Source: JBFYTX01 sp964442335
Lineage (GTDB): Bacteria; Chloroflexota; Dehalococcoidia; Dehalococcoidales; RBG-16-60-22
Assembly (NCBI GenBank): GCA_964442335.1
Contig: CAYTZI010000025.1
Span: 1 to 18,779 of the forward strand
Length of the DNA: 18,779 bases
Direction: 5' to 3'
Shown here: positions 7,929 to 14,422 of the stretch, piece after piece
How the letters are laid out: each line of letters opens with the position of its first letter
Position numbering within the stretch: position 1 is the stretch's first letter
Program-made: the position numbers and the translations under genes
The notes under the pieces: model-generated
The model's input: the letters and a program-made list of their open reading frames with translations, nothing else
Told to the model about the DNA's origin: nothing
Databases searched by the model: none

Positions 7929-8017
7929 CTTCTTATCTCTCCTTATAGCTTACGCCCCGCCCCGTTTCATTCTCTTTTCGTTTCATCTGGTAGGATTTCG
8001 TGCTTCGTATTTCTAAA

Positions 8018-9712
8018 TTATGCTACTATCCCGCAGCTCCCGTCCTTGCAGGCTACCGACTCCGGCATCCTTAACGGCTTGGCGTCTTTCTTAACGCCGG
8101 CCTTGGGTATCCAGGGGTCTATCACGACCGTCTGAAAATGCGAGAAGTCCGTGGTGACCCACATCGGGTTCATTTCCCCGCCCGCCACCAGGAAGTTTAT
8201 CATCTCCGGCCGTTTGAAGCGGGGATTGAGCTCGTTCACGAGCCATTCGCTCAGTTTATTCGGGTCGTCCCAGCCTTCGCTCTTGAGCCCTTTGGCCGCC
8301 AGCGGGTCGCAGATGAAGGTGAACGCTCCCCCGAAAGGCCCGCCGATGCTTTTCATCACCTCGAGCATACGCCTGGCGGGGCCGAGTCCCATTGTCAGGA
8401 CGTTCCACCCGCGGAACAGGCTTACCGTGCTTTCGCTGGCTTTATATCCCTTGCGTACGTGGAAAGGCTCCCAGGGGCTATTGGCTTCGTTCTCCGCGAA
8501 GCACATGTTGTTGTAGTTGATGGTGGTGCCGGTGCTGGCCGTGAACGTGGCCCCGGGGCGCACGTCCCCGCAGTTGATGGTCATCAGCGTCCATGCCCTG
8601 CCGATGACGGAGTTGGCGTAGTTGACCGGGCTGAGCGCGCCGAGGCCGTAGTTCATCCCTATCTCGTCGCGGATGGGGCCGTTGACCACCATCATGCTCG
8701 CGAAAGATGTCGTCGAGCTGGGCATTGAAGGCCTGCCGGAAGCGCCTAACGCCAGGATGACCGGCAGGTGTTCCGGCCTTGCCCCGGCCATGACGGCGAT
8801 GGTGGCCACTTTCTCCACCGTGTACTGGAGTCGCTCTTCGTGGGTGGTCACGGACATCATCCCCACGTATTCATCAGGTTTATGGTCGGTGCCGGTGAGC
8901 ATTTCCGCCACGCGCTCTTCGGTAGGCAGGACAATCGGGAGGCCGTCCGTCCAGCCGCTTTCGAGAAAAAGGCGGTGCAGGTTGTCTTCGGTATCCGCCG
9001 GGAGGAGCCGCGGCCAGGTGGGTCTCTGGACGGCTTTAGGATGCTTTTCGGCGTCCGTCAGCGGTTGCGTCAGCGCTAAGAATATCTCCTCCATCAGGGG
9101 CGCGTCGGATATGGGGTCCTTGCCTTTGATGTAGCCCTGCAGCGTTTCCCTGGAGACGAAGCCGACCGGATAGGGAGGGAAGGTCCAGCGGAGGTGTATG
9201 CCGTGGCTGAGGCCGTCCCTCTGTACATAGTCCGCAAAGCGCGCCGTGACTATGGGAGCGGTCGGCACGCCGTAGTCGCTTTCTAATGTTCGGGCAAACT
9301 CGGCGATACTCGCCGAACATCCGTCTCAGCCACCCACTCCCAGGATGGCGGCGTCTCCGTTTTCCTTGATTTCTGCCCAGAGTGTGGGTTCGTCGGTGAA
9401 CATGCTGGTCTTCTTGTGGCGTAGCTCGGTCTTAATCTCCGGGTGGTTTTTGTTGAACCACTCCTGAAGTTCCTCCATGAATTCCTTGGCGCCGGCGAAT
9501 CCTGTATTGACCAGAAAGACTGTTTTGCCTTCCAGTTTGTCTAGGCGTGGCGCCATTTTCATGTTGCGCAGCGCTTCGGCGGTATCTCTGGGCTGGTTTA
9601 CCGGGTCGTGGATGGCCCACGGCATTGAATCGGGGTCGAGACGCCGCCCGAAGATGCCCGTGGGCTGTCCCCGCGGGTCGAGCACCGTGATTTTCGCGCT
9701 GTCTTTTTTCAT
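8018..9712 (-). CDS. UGSC-family selenoprotein with in-frame UGA (Sec129), fused to a large C-terminal domain
   Basis: I call one 564-residue protein read through the TGA at 9326-9328. Residues 1-128 look like the N-terminal part of UGSC-family (seleno)proteins: an early VLDPRG, then LDKLEGKTVFLVNTGFAGAK, and GDAAILGVGG directly before the TGA. Residues after it continue the same domain without a gap: U129-D-G-C132-SASIAEFARTLE, then VPTAPIVTARF. Sec replaces the first residue of the family's U/C-G-S-C motif and makes a UxxC redox pair. Residues from about 215 on form a separate domain with SGWTDGLPIVLP at 252-263, an N-G-P-I-R segment, FAENEANSPWEPFHV, and a C-terminal tail with C555 and C560. 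The ATG at 9710-9712 has AAGGAGAG eight bases upstream. The C-terminal half alone would need a GTG at 9268 that cuts into the UGSC domain. It heads the operon with two SDRs and a bicupin. The reaction is unknown. The alternative is a nonsense mutation or sequencing error. Confidence 0.85.
9287..9328 (-). promoter_or_regulatory. Candidate bacterial SECIS element directly after the Sec UGA
   Basis: Reading from the UGA (9328-9326), nothing pairs for 10 bases. Then a perfect 6-base-pair stem CGGCGA/TCGCCG (9301-9306 with 9310-9315) closes a GUA loop. The loop's first base is G and is separated from the UGA by 16 bases. From memory of the bacterial SECIS model (short apical loop with G in its first two positions, roughly 16-37 bases from the UGA), this fits at the near end of the range. 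A second, competing 7-base-pair stem, TGTTCGG/CCGAACA (9287-9293 with 9313-9319), encloses most of the inner hairpin. All of it is coding sequence. Confidence 0.65.
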
Positions 9713-9757
9713 CGAGTCTCTCCTTTTCGATATGTCGCAATATTACGTGTTTCCACT

Positions 9758-9787
9758 ATAATATGACAAAGCATTTTAACAATTCAA
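9758..9787 (-). promoter_or_regulatory. Candidate promoter for the selenoprotein-SDR-SDR-cupin operon
   Basis: On the minus strand, TTGAAT (9782-9787) is followed after 18 bases by TATTAT (9758-9763). Each box departs slightly from consensus (four of six and five of six bases). Transcription would start near 9751, giving a leader of about 38 bases with AAGGAGAG before the ATG at 9712. Confidence 0.45.
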
Positions 9788-9837
9788 GTCCGTTTTGCTC
9801 TTGGGTAAGTACACTCGGAAAACCGTAGTGAACCTCC

Positions 9838-9864
9838 AAAAACCATACCGGCGCAAGCCGGCAT
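9838..9864 (-). terminator. Weak terminator-like hairpin downstream of the ferredoxin gene
   Basis: A 5-base-pair stem, GCCGG/CCGGC (9848-9852 with 9857-9861), closes a 4-base loop. On the minus strand it is followed after about five bases by five T (9842-9838). The short stem and the spacing make it a weak candidate for the end of the flavoprotein/ferredoxin transcript, about 190 bases past the ferredoxin stop. Confidence 0.3.
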
Positions 9865-10050
9865 CCAGTTACTCTGGCTTATTCTTGCAAATCGGGCTAA
9901 AATACCGGATCAATACAAAAACAAATCAGATTTTTATCTTTGCTTTTTTACTATTTATGGTTTAGGTTATTGTATCTTGGTTCTTGGTTATTACCAGTCA
10001 ACCCTTTCGTATTTAGATATTCGAATTTCGTGCTTTATTCAGTGTATCGG

Positions 10051-10347
10051 CTAAATCTGCCCGATTTCCCCGGTGGCTTTGTTCTTCCAGTAACCGCGCA
10101 GCTCCAGCGGCCACTTGAACATTATGGCTCCCGGCCGTGGACAATCGTTTACGCAGCAGCCGCCGTACCAGCATTCGTCCGGATGCAGTATAATAGGCGG
10201 TTTTCCTGGCTCCGGGTTCGGCATGAACACGTCTATCTGGCACACATCGACGCAGGTGTTGCACCCGTTGCAGATTTCCGGGTTAAAGACCACCGGACTG
10301 CTCGGCGTGGATATATTAGGCAGGGCCATTAGTTTTTTCTGTGACAT
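10051..10347 (-). CDS. Small 4Fe-4S dicluster ferredoxin, AprB-like partner of the adjacent flavoprotein
   Basis: This is a cytoplasmic electron-transfer protein of 98 residues. The first cluster motif is canonical: C26-x2-C29-x2-C32-x3-C36. The second reads C59-WYGG-C64-C65-VND-C69-P: the usual second ligand position (62) is Gly, and a Cys at 64 may take its place, so four Cys remain but with unusual spacing. The C-terminus FKWPLELRGYWKN resembles the tail of AprB-type subunits. The ATG at 10345-10347 has GGAGGG five bases upstream. It lies 42 bases after the FAD oxidoreductase gene, the same subunit pairing as adenylylsulfate reductase (AprB/AprA), although this protein is shorter than a typical AprB of about 150 residues. 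Electron transfer to or from the neighbouring flavoprotein is inferred. Confidence 0.88.
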   Translation of the reverse strand: MSQKKLMALPNISTPSSPVVFNPEICNGCNTCVDVCQIDVFMPNPEPGKPPIILHPDECWYGGCCVNDCPRPGAIMFKWPLELRGYWKNKATGEIGQI

Positions 10348-10389
10348 ATTTCCCTCCAGAATCGGTCCGTTGAAAATCGTTCCGTAATA

Positions 10390-12339
10390 TCATTTCCCCT
10401 TATATACGCCGGTATAGTCTTTGTTGCGGGCTTCGTATTCCTTTTTCATATCGCCCCAGAAAGCAAACGGCAGGCTTCCGCTCTTGACCTTGCCGTTTTC
10501 CAGCTTTATTGTCATGAACTTCTGCCACTCCGGCGGGTCCATGGTCGGGTAGTCTATCCGCTGGAAGCCCAGCGCCATGCTCGATGCTTTCCTCGCCAGC
10601 ATGGCCTGGACTATTATCTGGGCGTAGGTCAGAAGGCTGGTGTCTTCCAGGCTGCGCATCAGTTTATGCGGGTCCGGGGCGAACAACATGGGCACCGACT
10701 CCTTTTCGATTTTATTCAGGGTGCCGAGGCCCATGTTAAGCAGCGACTCCGTTTTGAATTCGCTGACATAGTATTGCATCGCCCTGGAGATACCCGCGTG
10801 GAGCTCTTTCCAGTCCATGCCGCCGCTCCGCTTTATCGGGGCGTAGACTCTGGCTTTCTCGCGCTCTACCTGTTCCCGGGAAATTTTACCCTGGCTGGCC
10901 TGTTTGGCGTAGGCGGCGGCTTTGCGCCCCGCGTACCTGCCCGTGGCCGCGCAGTAGCTGTGATCCTCGGGACAGAACATCTGCGTCCCGGCGGCGTAGA
11001 GCCCTTCGAGGGTGGTCTTAAGGTCCCAGTCGACCAGTATGCCGCCGCCGTAGCCGGCTTCACGCCACTGCGGCAGGCTGTTGCCTTCGATGTATTTATA
11101 GCTCTGAAGAAGGTCGCGTCCGGGCTCATAGCCGGCTTCGTTGAAAGTCGTGGTGATGATTTTCGTCGTGGACTCTTCGCCGAGCATCAGCTTCCAGGTG
11201 GCCCTCCTCTCGACGTCCGGCATCGCCGGGAAGTCCCCGTAAAACGGTAGCTGGTATTTGCCCGTTTGTATGCCCTTGCGGATTTCTTCCTCCACCTCCA
11301 TGGAGGCGGCCATGGCGCCGGCGTCCTCCCATCCCTGTATTGGCAGCGGCAGCCTTTTCCCGTTCGCGTCGACGAGCGGGACGTTCTCGTAGCTGGCGTC
11401 GCCTGCTCCGGTGTACCACTTGTGCTTGAGCCCCGTGGCGATGCGCAGGACCCCCGTGCTTTCCATGTTCATCAGCGTCGCTCCGGCTCTCCAGGCCATC
11501 ACGGTGCCGTCCCCGGTGATGGTGCGGGACATCATGTTGGAATAGCCGCCCAGCTCGGTGCTGATTAGCCATATCGACCCCGCACCCGCGGTCGACAGGA
11601 TGGTAGCCTTGGACTTGAATATCATGAACTCGCCGGTACGGTTGTTAAAGCCGGTCGCGCCGACGACCCTGCCGCCCTGGACTCCGTTCTCGGTCAGCAG
11701 GCTGGTCCCCATCACCCGGTCGAAAATTTTCACCCCGAGCCGGGTGCATTCCTTTTTCAGGGCGGGCTTGAAGGTGCTGCCCCAGACCCTTATCACCATG
11801 TTATTGAGCTTTCCTTCCGGATTGCTCTTGAACTTTACCGGTTTCATCATGTCGGGGACATAGCTGTGTACTTTGGTATAGCGCGGCGAAATCATGAACT
11901 TGGTCTTATCGTCGCGTCCCACGGCGCCCACGAATTCGTCGTCGGCGTCCCGGATTTTACCGCCCATCTGCTCCAGTTCCAGCAGGGTGTCGTAGTCCTC
12001 CCGGCACTGTATCTGGAGCCCGATGCCGTTGCAGTAGGGGCGGTCCGCCATGTGCTGCGCCCACTCGTCCGGGTCCACGTTCGATAGCGGATTGGCCGGG
12101 ACGTCGCACCAGTGGTCGCATCCCGGACCGCCGGCGCCGCTCCGGACGGTATCGCCCTTTTCCACCAGGGCCACCTTCAACCCCTGCCTGGCGGCGTTGA
12201 TGGCCGCCCAGCAGCCCGCTATCCCTCCCCCGATGACCAGCACGTCCGCATCTACCTCCTGCTCCTGCTCCAGTCGCACCGGGTATGGCCAGTCCGGCGG
12301 GTGACCCTGCGCTTTAGTGTAATCATGCCATGTGTTCAT
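10390..12339 (-). CDS. FAD-dependent oxidoreductase, fumarate reductase / AprA-like flavoprotein
   Basis: This is a 649-residue flavoprotein of the succinate dehydrogenase/fumarate reductase/AprA superfamily. The N-terminal dinucleotide-binding motif is VLVIGGGIAGCWAA at about 33-46, with an acidic E60 that should bind the FAD ribose. A second FAD-contact region is ATILSTAGAGS, and near residue 463 the C-terminal FAD signature region reads AATGRYAGRKAA. It then has a helical C-terminal region, as in AprA. No signal peptide is seen, unlike periplasmic fumarate reductases. The ATG at 12337-12339 has AAAGGAGAA upstream. The 4Fe-4S ferredoxin gene follows by 42 bases, which supports an electron-transfer complex. 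The length suits AprA (about 630-660), but no other sulfate-reduction gene is nearby, so I do not call it adenylylsulfate reductase. An organic substrate, such as an enoate or hydroxyacid, is equally possible. Confidence 0.88.
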   Translation of the reverse strand: MNTWHDYTKAQGHPPDWPYPVRLEQEQEVDADVLVIGGGIAGCWAAINAARQGLKVALVEKGDTVRSGAGGPGCDHWCDVPANPLSNVDPDEWAQHMADRPYCNGIGLQIQCREDYDTLLELEQMGGKIRDADDEFVGAVGRDDKTKFMISPRYTKVHSYVPDMMKPVKFKSNPEGKLNNMVIRVWGSTFKPALKKECTRLGVKIFDRVMGTSLLTENGVQGGRVVGATGFNNRTGEFMIFKSKATILSTAGAGSIWLISTELGGYSNMMSRTITGDGTVMAWRAGATLMNMESTGVLRIATGLKHKWYTGAGDASYENVPLVDANGKRLPLPIQGWEDAGAMAASMEVEEEIRKGIQTGKYQLPFYGDFPAMPDVERRATWKLMLGEESTTKIITTTFNEAGYEPGRDLLQSYKYIEGNSLPQWREAGYGGGILVDWDLKTTLEGLYAAGTQMFCPEDHSYCAATGRYAGRKAAAYAKQASQGKISREQVEREKARVYAPIKRSGGMDWKELHAGISRAMQYYVSEFKTESLLNMGLGTLNKIEKESVPMLFAPDPHKLMRSLEDTSLLTYAQIIVQAMLARKASSMALGFQRIDYPTMDPPEWQKFMTIKLENGKVKSGSLPFAFWGDMKKEYEARNKDYTGVYKGK

Positions 12340-12405
12340 TACGTTCTCCTTTCTTTTCCACCGTGAAAGATAAATAATGGTTCTTCCAGTATGGTTATTG
12401 AAATC

Positions 12406-13302
12406 CTATAACAGTCCCCTGAGTCTGGGGTCGAGGGCGTCTCTAAGTCCGTCGCCGACGATATTAAAAGCAAACACGACCAGCATAATGGCTAATCCGG
12501 GAGCAAAGGAGAGCCATGGATTATTTATCAAGTATTTATAACCTTCGTTGACCATCGCTCCCCAGGCCGCGCCGGGTGGGGCAATACCGATACCGAGGAA
12601 ACTTAAACCAGCTTCTGCCAGGATCAGGCTCCCTAACTGCATGGTCACAACAACGATTAGAGGGGGGAAAGCATTGGGGAGGATATGCGCCAGCATAGTG
12701 CGCCAGTTGCCGGAACCCAGGGACTTTTGTGCCAGGATATAGTCATTCTCTTTGATACTCAACGTAAGACCAAATGCAATACGGGCATAGCCGGGTATTG
12801 TAGCGATACTCAAAGCAATAATGACGTTTTGGATACCATTACCGAGCAGCGCTGCGATAACCAGCGATAATATCAACATCGGGAAACACATCATCGCGTC
12901 CATCGCACGCATAATTAAACCACTGAAAAAGCCCCGGGTATATCCCGCGACAATACCGAGGGTAATACCGATAACCGAACCGACGATAACCGAAATGAAA
13001 CCTACTTCAAGCGCGGTACGGGAACCATAAATCAAGCGGCTTAAAGTATCCCGGCCTAATAGGTCGGCTCCCAGCCAGTGTTGCGCGCTTGGTTGTGCTA
13101 ATGAATCAGCTACGCCCGGAGTATAGGGGTCGTATGGAGCAATCCATGGCGCAAAGATGGCTACAATGAAAAGCAATACCAGGATAACTAGGCCGATGAT
13201 TACCGCACCCCGTGCAAAGAACACCCGTTGGAAACGTTTCCATTCACTGGTACGCTGCTTGGTTTCCAGGAAATCCAGAGCTTGAATTTGAGCTTCTGAC
13301 AT
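12406..13302 (-). CDS. Opp/Dpp-type ABC transporter permease (DppC-like), system 2
   Basis: This is an inner-membrane permease subunit of 298 residues. It has the DppC hallmarks: a cytoplasmic tail, a first helix near residues 33-52, the periplasmic motif WLGADLLGRDTLSRLIYG, an EAA loop around LTLSIKENDYILAQ ending HILPNAF, and a C-terminus DALDPRLRGLL. It starts eight bases after the DppB-like stop, with an AGG eight bases before the ATG. The flavoprotein gene begins 66 bases after its stop, on the same strand and without a visible strong terminator, so read-through into the redox genes is plausible. No ATPase genes adjoin this system. By eye it is AT-richer than the SDR and selenoprotein genes. 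The substrate is unknown. Confidence 0.95.
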   Translation of the reverse strand: MSEAQIQALDFLETKQRTSEWKRFQRVFFARGAVIIGLVILVLLFIVAIFAPWIAPYDPYTPGVADSLAQPSAQHWLGADLLGRDTLSRLIYGSRTALEVGFISVIVGSVIGITLGIVAGYTRGFFSGLIMRAMDAMMCFPMLILSLVIAALLGNGIQNVIIALSIATIPGYARIAFGLTLSIKENDYILAQKSLGSGNWRTMLAHILPNAFPPLIVVVTMQLGSLILAEAGLSFLGIGIAPPGAAWGAMVNEGYKYLINNPWLSFAPGLAIMLVVFAFNIVGDGLRDALDPRLRGLL

Positions 13303-13310
13303 ATCTTTAC

Positions 13311-14270
13311 CTATCCGTATCTAATCCTGGGGTCAAACCAACCGTATGATAAATCAACCAGAAGATTAATTAACAAAATGGAAACTGAAATAACAAAAGT
13401 AATTCCCTGTACCACTACATAATCCTGGCCGAAGATACTGCTCACCATCAAGCGACCGACCCCCGGGATAGCAAAAACCGTTTCAATGAGCACCGAACCG
13501 CCGAATATCATCCCGACACCCAAGCCTATCAGTGTGATAACAGGAATCAGACTGTTTTTCATGGCGTGTTTTAAGATGATGATACGTTCGCTTAATCCTT
13601 TTGCCCAGGCGGTCCGGATATAATCCTGGCTGATGGTTTCCAGCATACTGGACCGCATCTGGCGCGCATTTGCCGCTATAGAAAAAAGTGATAAACAAAA
13701 TACCGGCATAACCAATTGCCTGGTGCTTAACACAAAATCAGTAAACGGAGACGTATAACCCGAAGTTGGTAGCCAATGCAGTATCAATCCAAAGAAATAT
13801 ATCATTAAAATACCGAGCCAGAAGACCGGTATGGTTATGCCAATGTAAGTCAGCGGCGTGACGATTCTATCCGGCCATTTACCCCTTTTTACACCCGCCC
13901 AGAGTCCGACAAGTATACCGGTTATAGCGCCAAAAATAAGCGAAACCGCACCGATATAGATGGTCTTGGGAAATCTTTCCACTAATAGCTTGCCTACTTT
14001 TTCATGGTAATAGATAGATTCACCAAAATCGCCGTGGGTAATACCGCCGATCCAGCGGAAATATTGCTCAAAAAGAGGTTTGTCCAGGCCGTAGTGATGG
14101 CGTAATTCTTCAATTTGTTCTTCCGGCATGGCCTGCAATTGAGAGTTCTGGCCCACATAAATTATCAAAGGGTCTCCGGGAAGTAAACGCATCACGAAGA
14201 ACACTATTAAAGTTACAAAGATGAGCACTACCAGTGCCATCAAGATCCTGCGCATGATATATGTCGTCAC
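13311..14270 (-). CDS. Opp/Dpp-type ABC transporter permease (DppB-like), system 2
   Basis: This is an inner-membrane permease subunit of 319 residues. The N-terminal helix (about 7-29) leads into the DppB motif FVMRLLPGDPLIIY. The segment ELRHHYGLDKPLFEQYFRW is typical of the family, as is the EAA loop RSSMLETISQDYIRTAWAKG followed by KHAMKNS. It ends FDPRIRYG. I use the GTG at 14268-14270 because GAGG lies eight bases before it. The alternative ATG at 14253-14255 has no ribosome-binding site and would remove only five residues. A 152-base gap with a long hairpin and an assembly gap separates it from the binding-protein gene. It pairs with the DppC-like gene downstream. Confidence 0.94.
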   Translation of the reverse strand: MTTYIMRRILMALVVLIFVTLIVFFVMRLLPGDPLIIYVGQNSQLQAMPEEQIEELRHHYGLDKPLFEQYFRWIGGITHGDFGESIYYHEKVGKLLVERFPKTIYIGAVSLIFGAITGILVGLWAGVKRGKWPDRIVTPLTYIGITIPVFWLGILMIYFFGLILHWLPTSGYTSPFTDFVLSTRQLVMPVFCLSLFSIAANARQMRSSMLETISQDYIRTAWAKGLSERIIILKHAMKNSLIPVITLIGLGVGMIFGGSVLIETVFAIPGVGRLMVSSIFGQDYVVVQGITFVISVSILLINLLVDLSYGWFDPRIRYG

Positions 14271-14352
14271 GCCTTTTACCTCGGCTGGGTCAATCTAAAA
14301 TATTACCTGACCAACTATTCCAATAAAGTTGGGGAGGATAGCTATTTACTTT

Positions 14353-14420
14353 ATACCGGCCGGATGGTATTCCGGTGACTNNNNNNNNNNGTTAACCATC
14401 CGGCCGGTATTATATTTTTT
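14353..14420. terminator. Long intercistronic stem-loop between lipoprotein and permease genes, system 2, apex unresolved
   Basis: Two perfect 16-base arms (14353-14368 and 14395-14410) can pair, with CCGGCCGG at their core. The apex contains a run of ten N, so the true loop is unknown. As in system 1, the adjacent U-tract (six T at 14415-14420) is on the plus-strand reading, while for the minus-strand genes the A-tract precedes the stem and AAAGTAAATAG follows it. It may stabilise the 3' end of the lipoprotein message or limit read-through. Confidence 0.7.
14381..14390. other. Assembly gap (10 N)
   Basis: Ten N lie inside the apex of the inverted repeat. The round number suggests a placeholder rather than a measured length. 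The arms of the hairpin are the likely reason the assembly broke here, so the true distance between the lipoprotein and permease genes is uncertain. Confidence 0.98.
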
Positions 14421-14422
14421 GT

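Larger units (their letters stand above)
9713..10050. other. Intergenic region between the ferredoxin and selenoprotein genes
   Basis: No convincing coding frame is present in this 338-base, AT-rich stretch on either strand. It contains the selenoprotein ribosome-binding site and promoter (9758-9787), a small terminator-like hairpin for the upstream ferredoxin gene (9838-9864), and about 180 bases next to the ferredoxin stop in which I see no further structure beyond T-rich runs on the plus strand. Confidence 0.6.

Noticed and set aside
9326..9328. UGA read as Trp by an alternative genetic code.
   Set aside because: TGA acts as a normal stop at 936-938 (overlapping the next start as ATGA) and at 10390-10392, and TGG is used freely for Trp.
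10345..10392. The TGA ending the FAD oxidoreductase (10390-10392) is in the same frame as the ferredoxin, with no other stop between, suggesting a second UGA read-through.
   Set aside because: The ferredoxin has its own ATG and a good GGAGGG site, the flavoprotein already has its expected length, no Sec-type motif surrounds the TGA, and the 14 intervening codons look like a spacer. The shared frame is probably chance.
10390..12339. Assignment of the flavoprotein as adenylylsulfate reductase AprA.
   Set aside because: Size and pairing with a ferredoxin fit, but the partner is short with an altered cluster motif, and no sat, qmo or dsr gene is visible. A broader FAD oxidoreductase call is safer.
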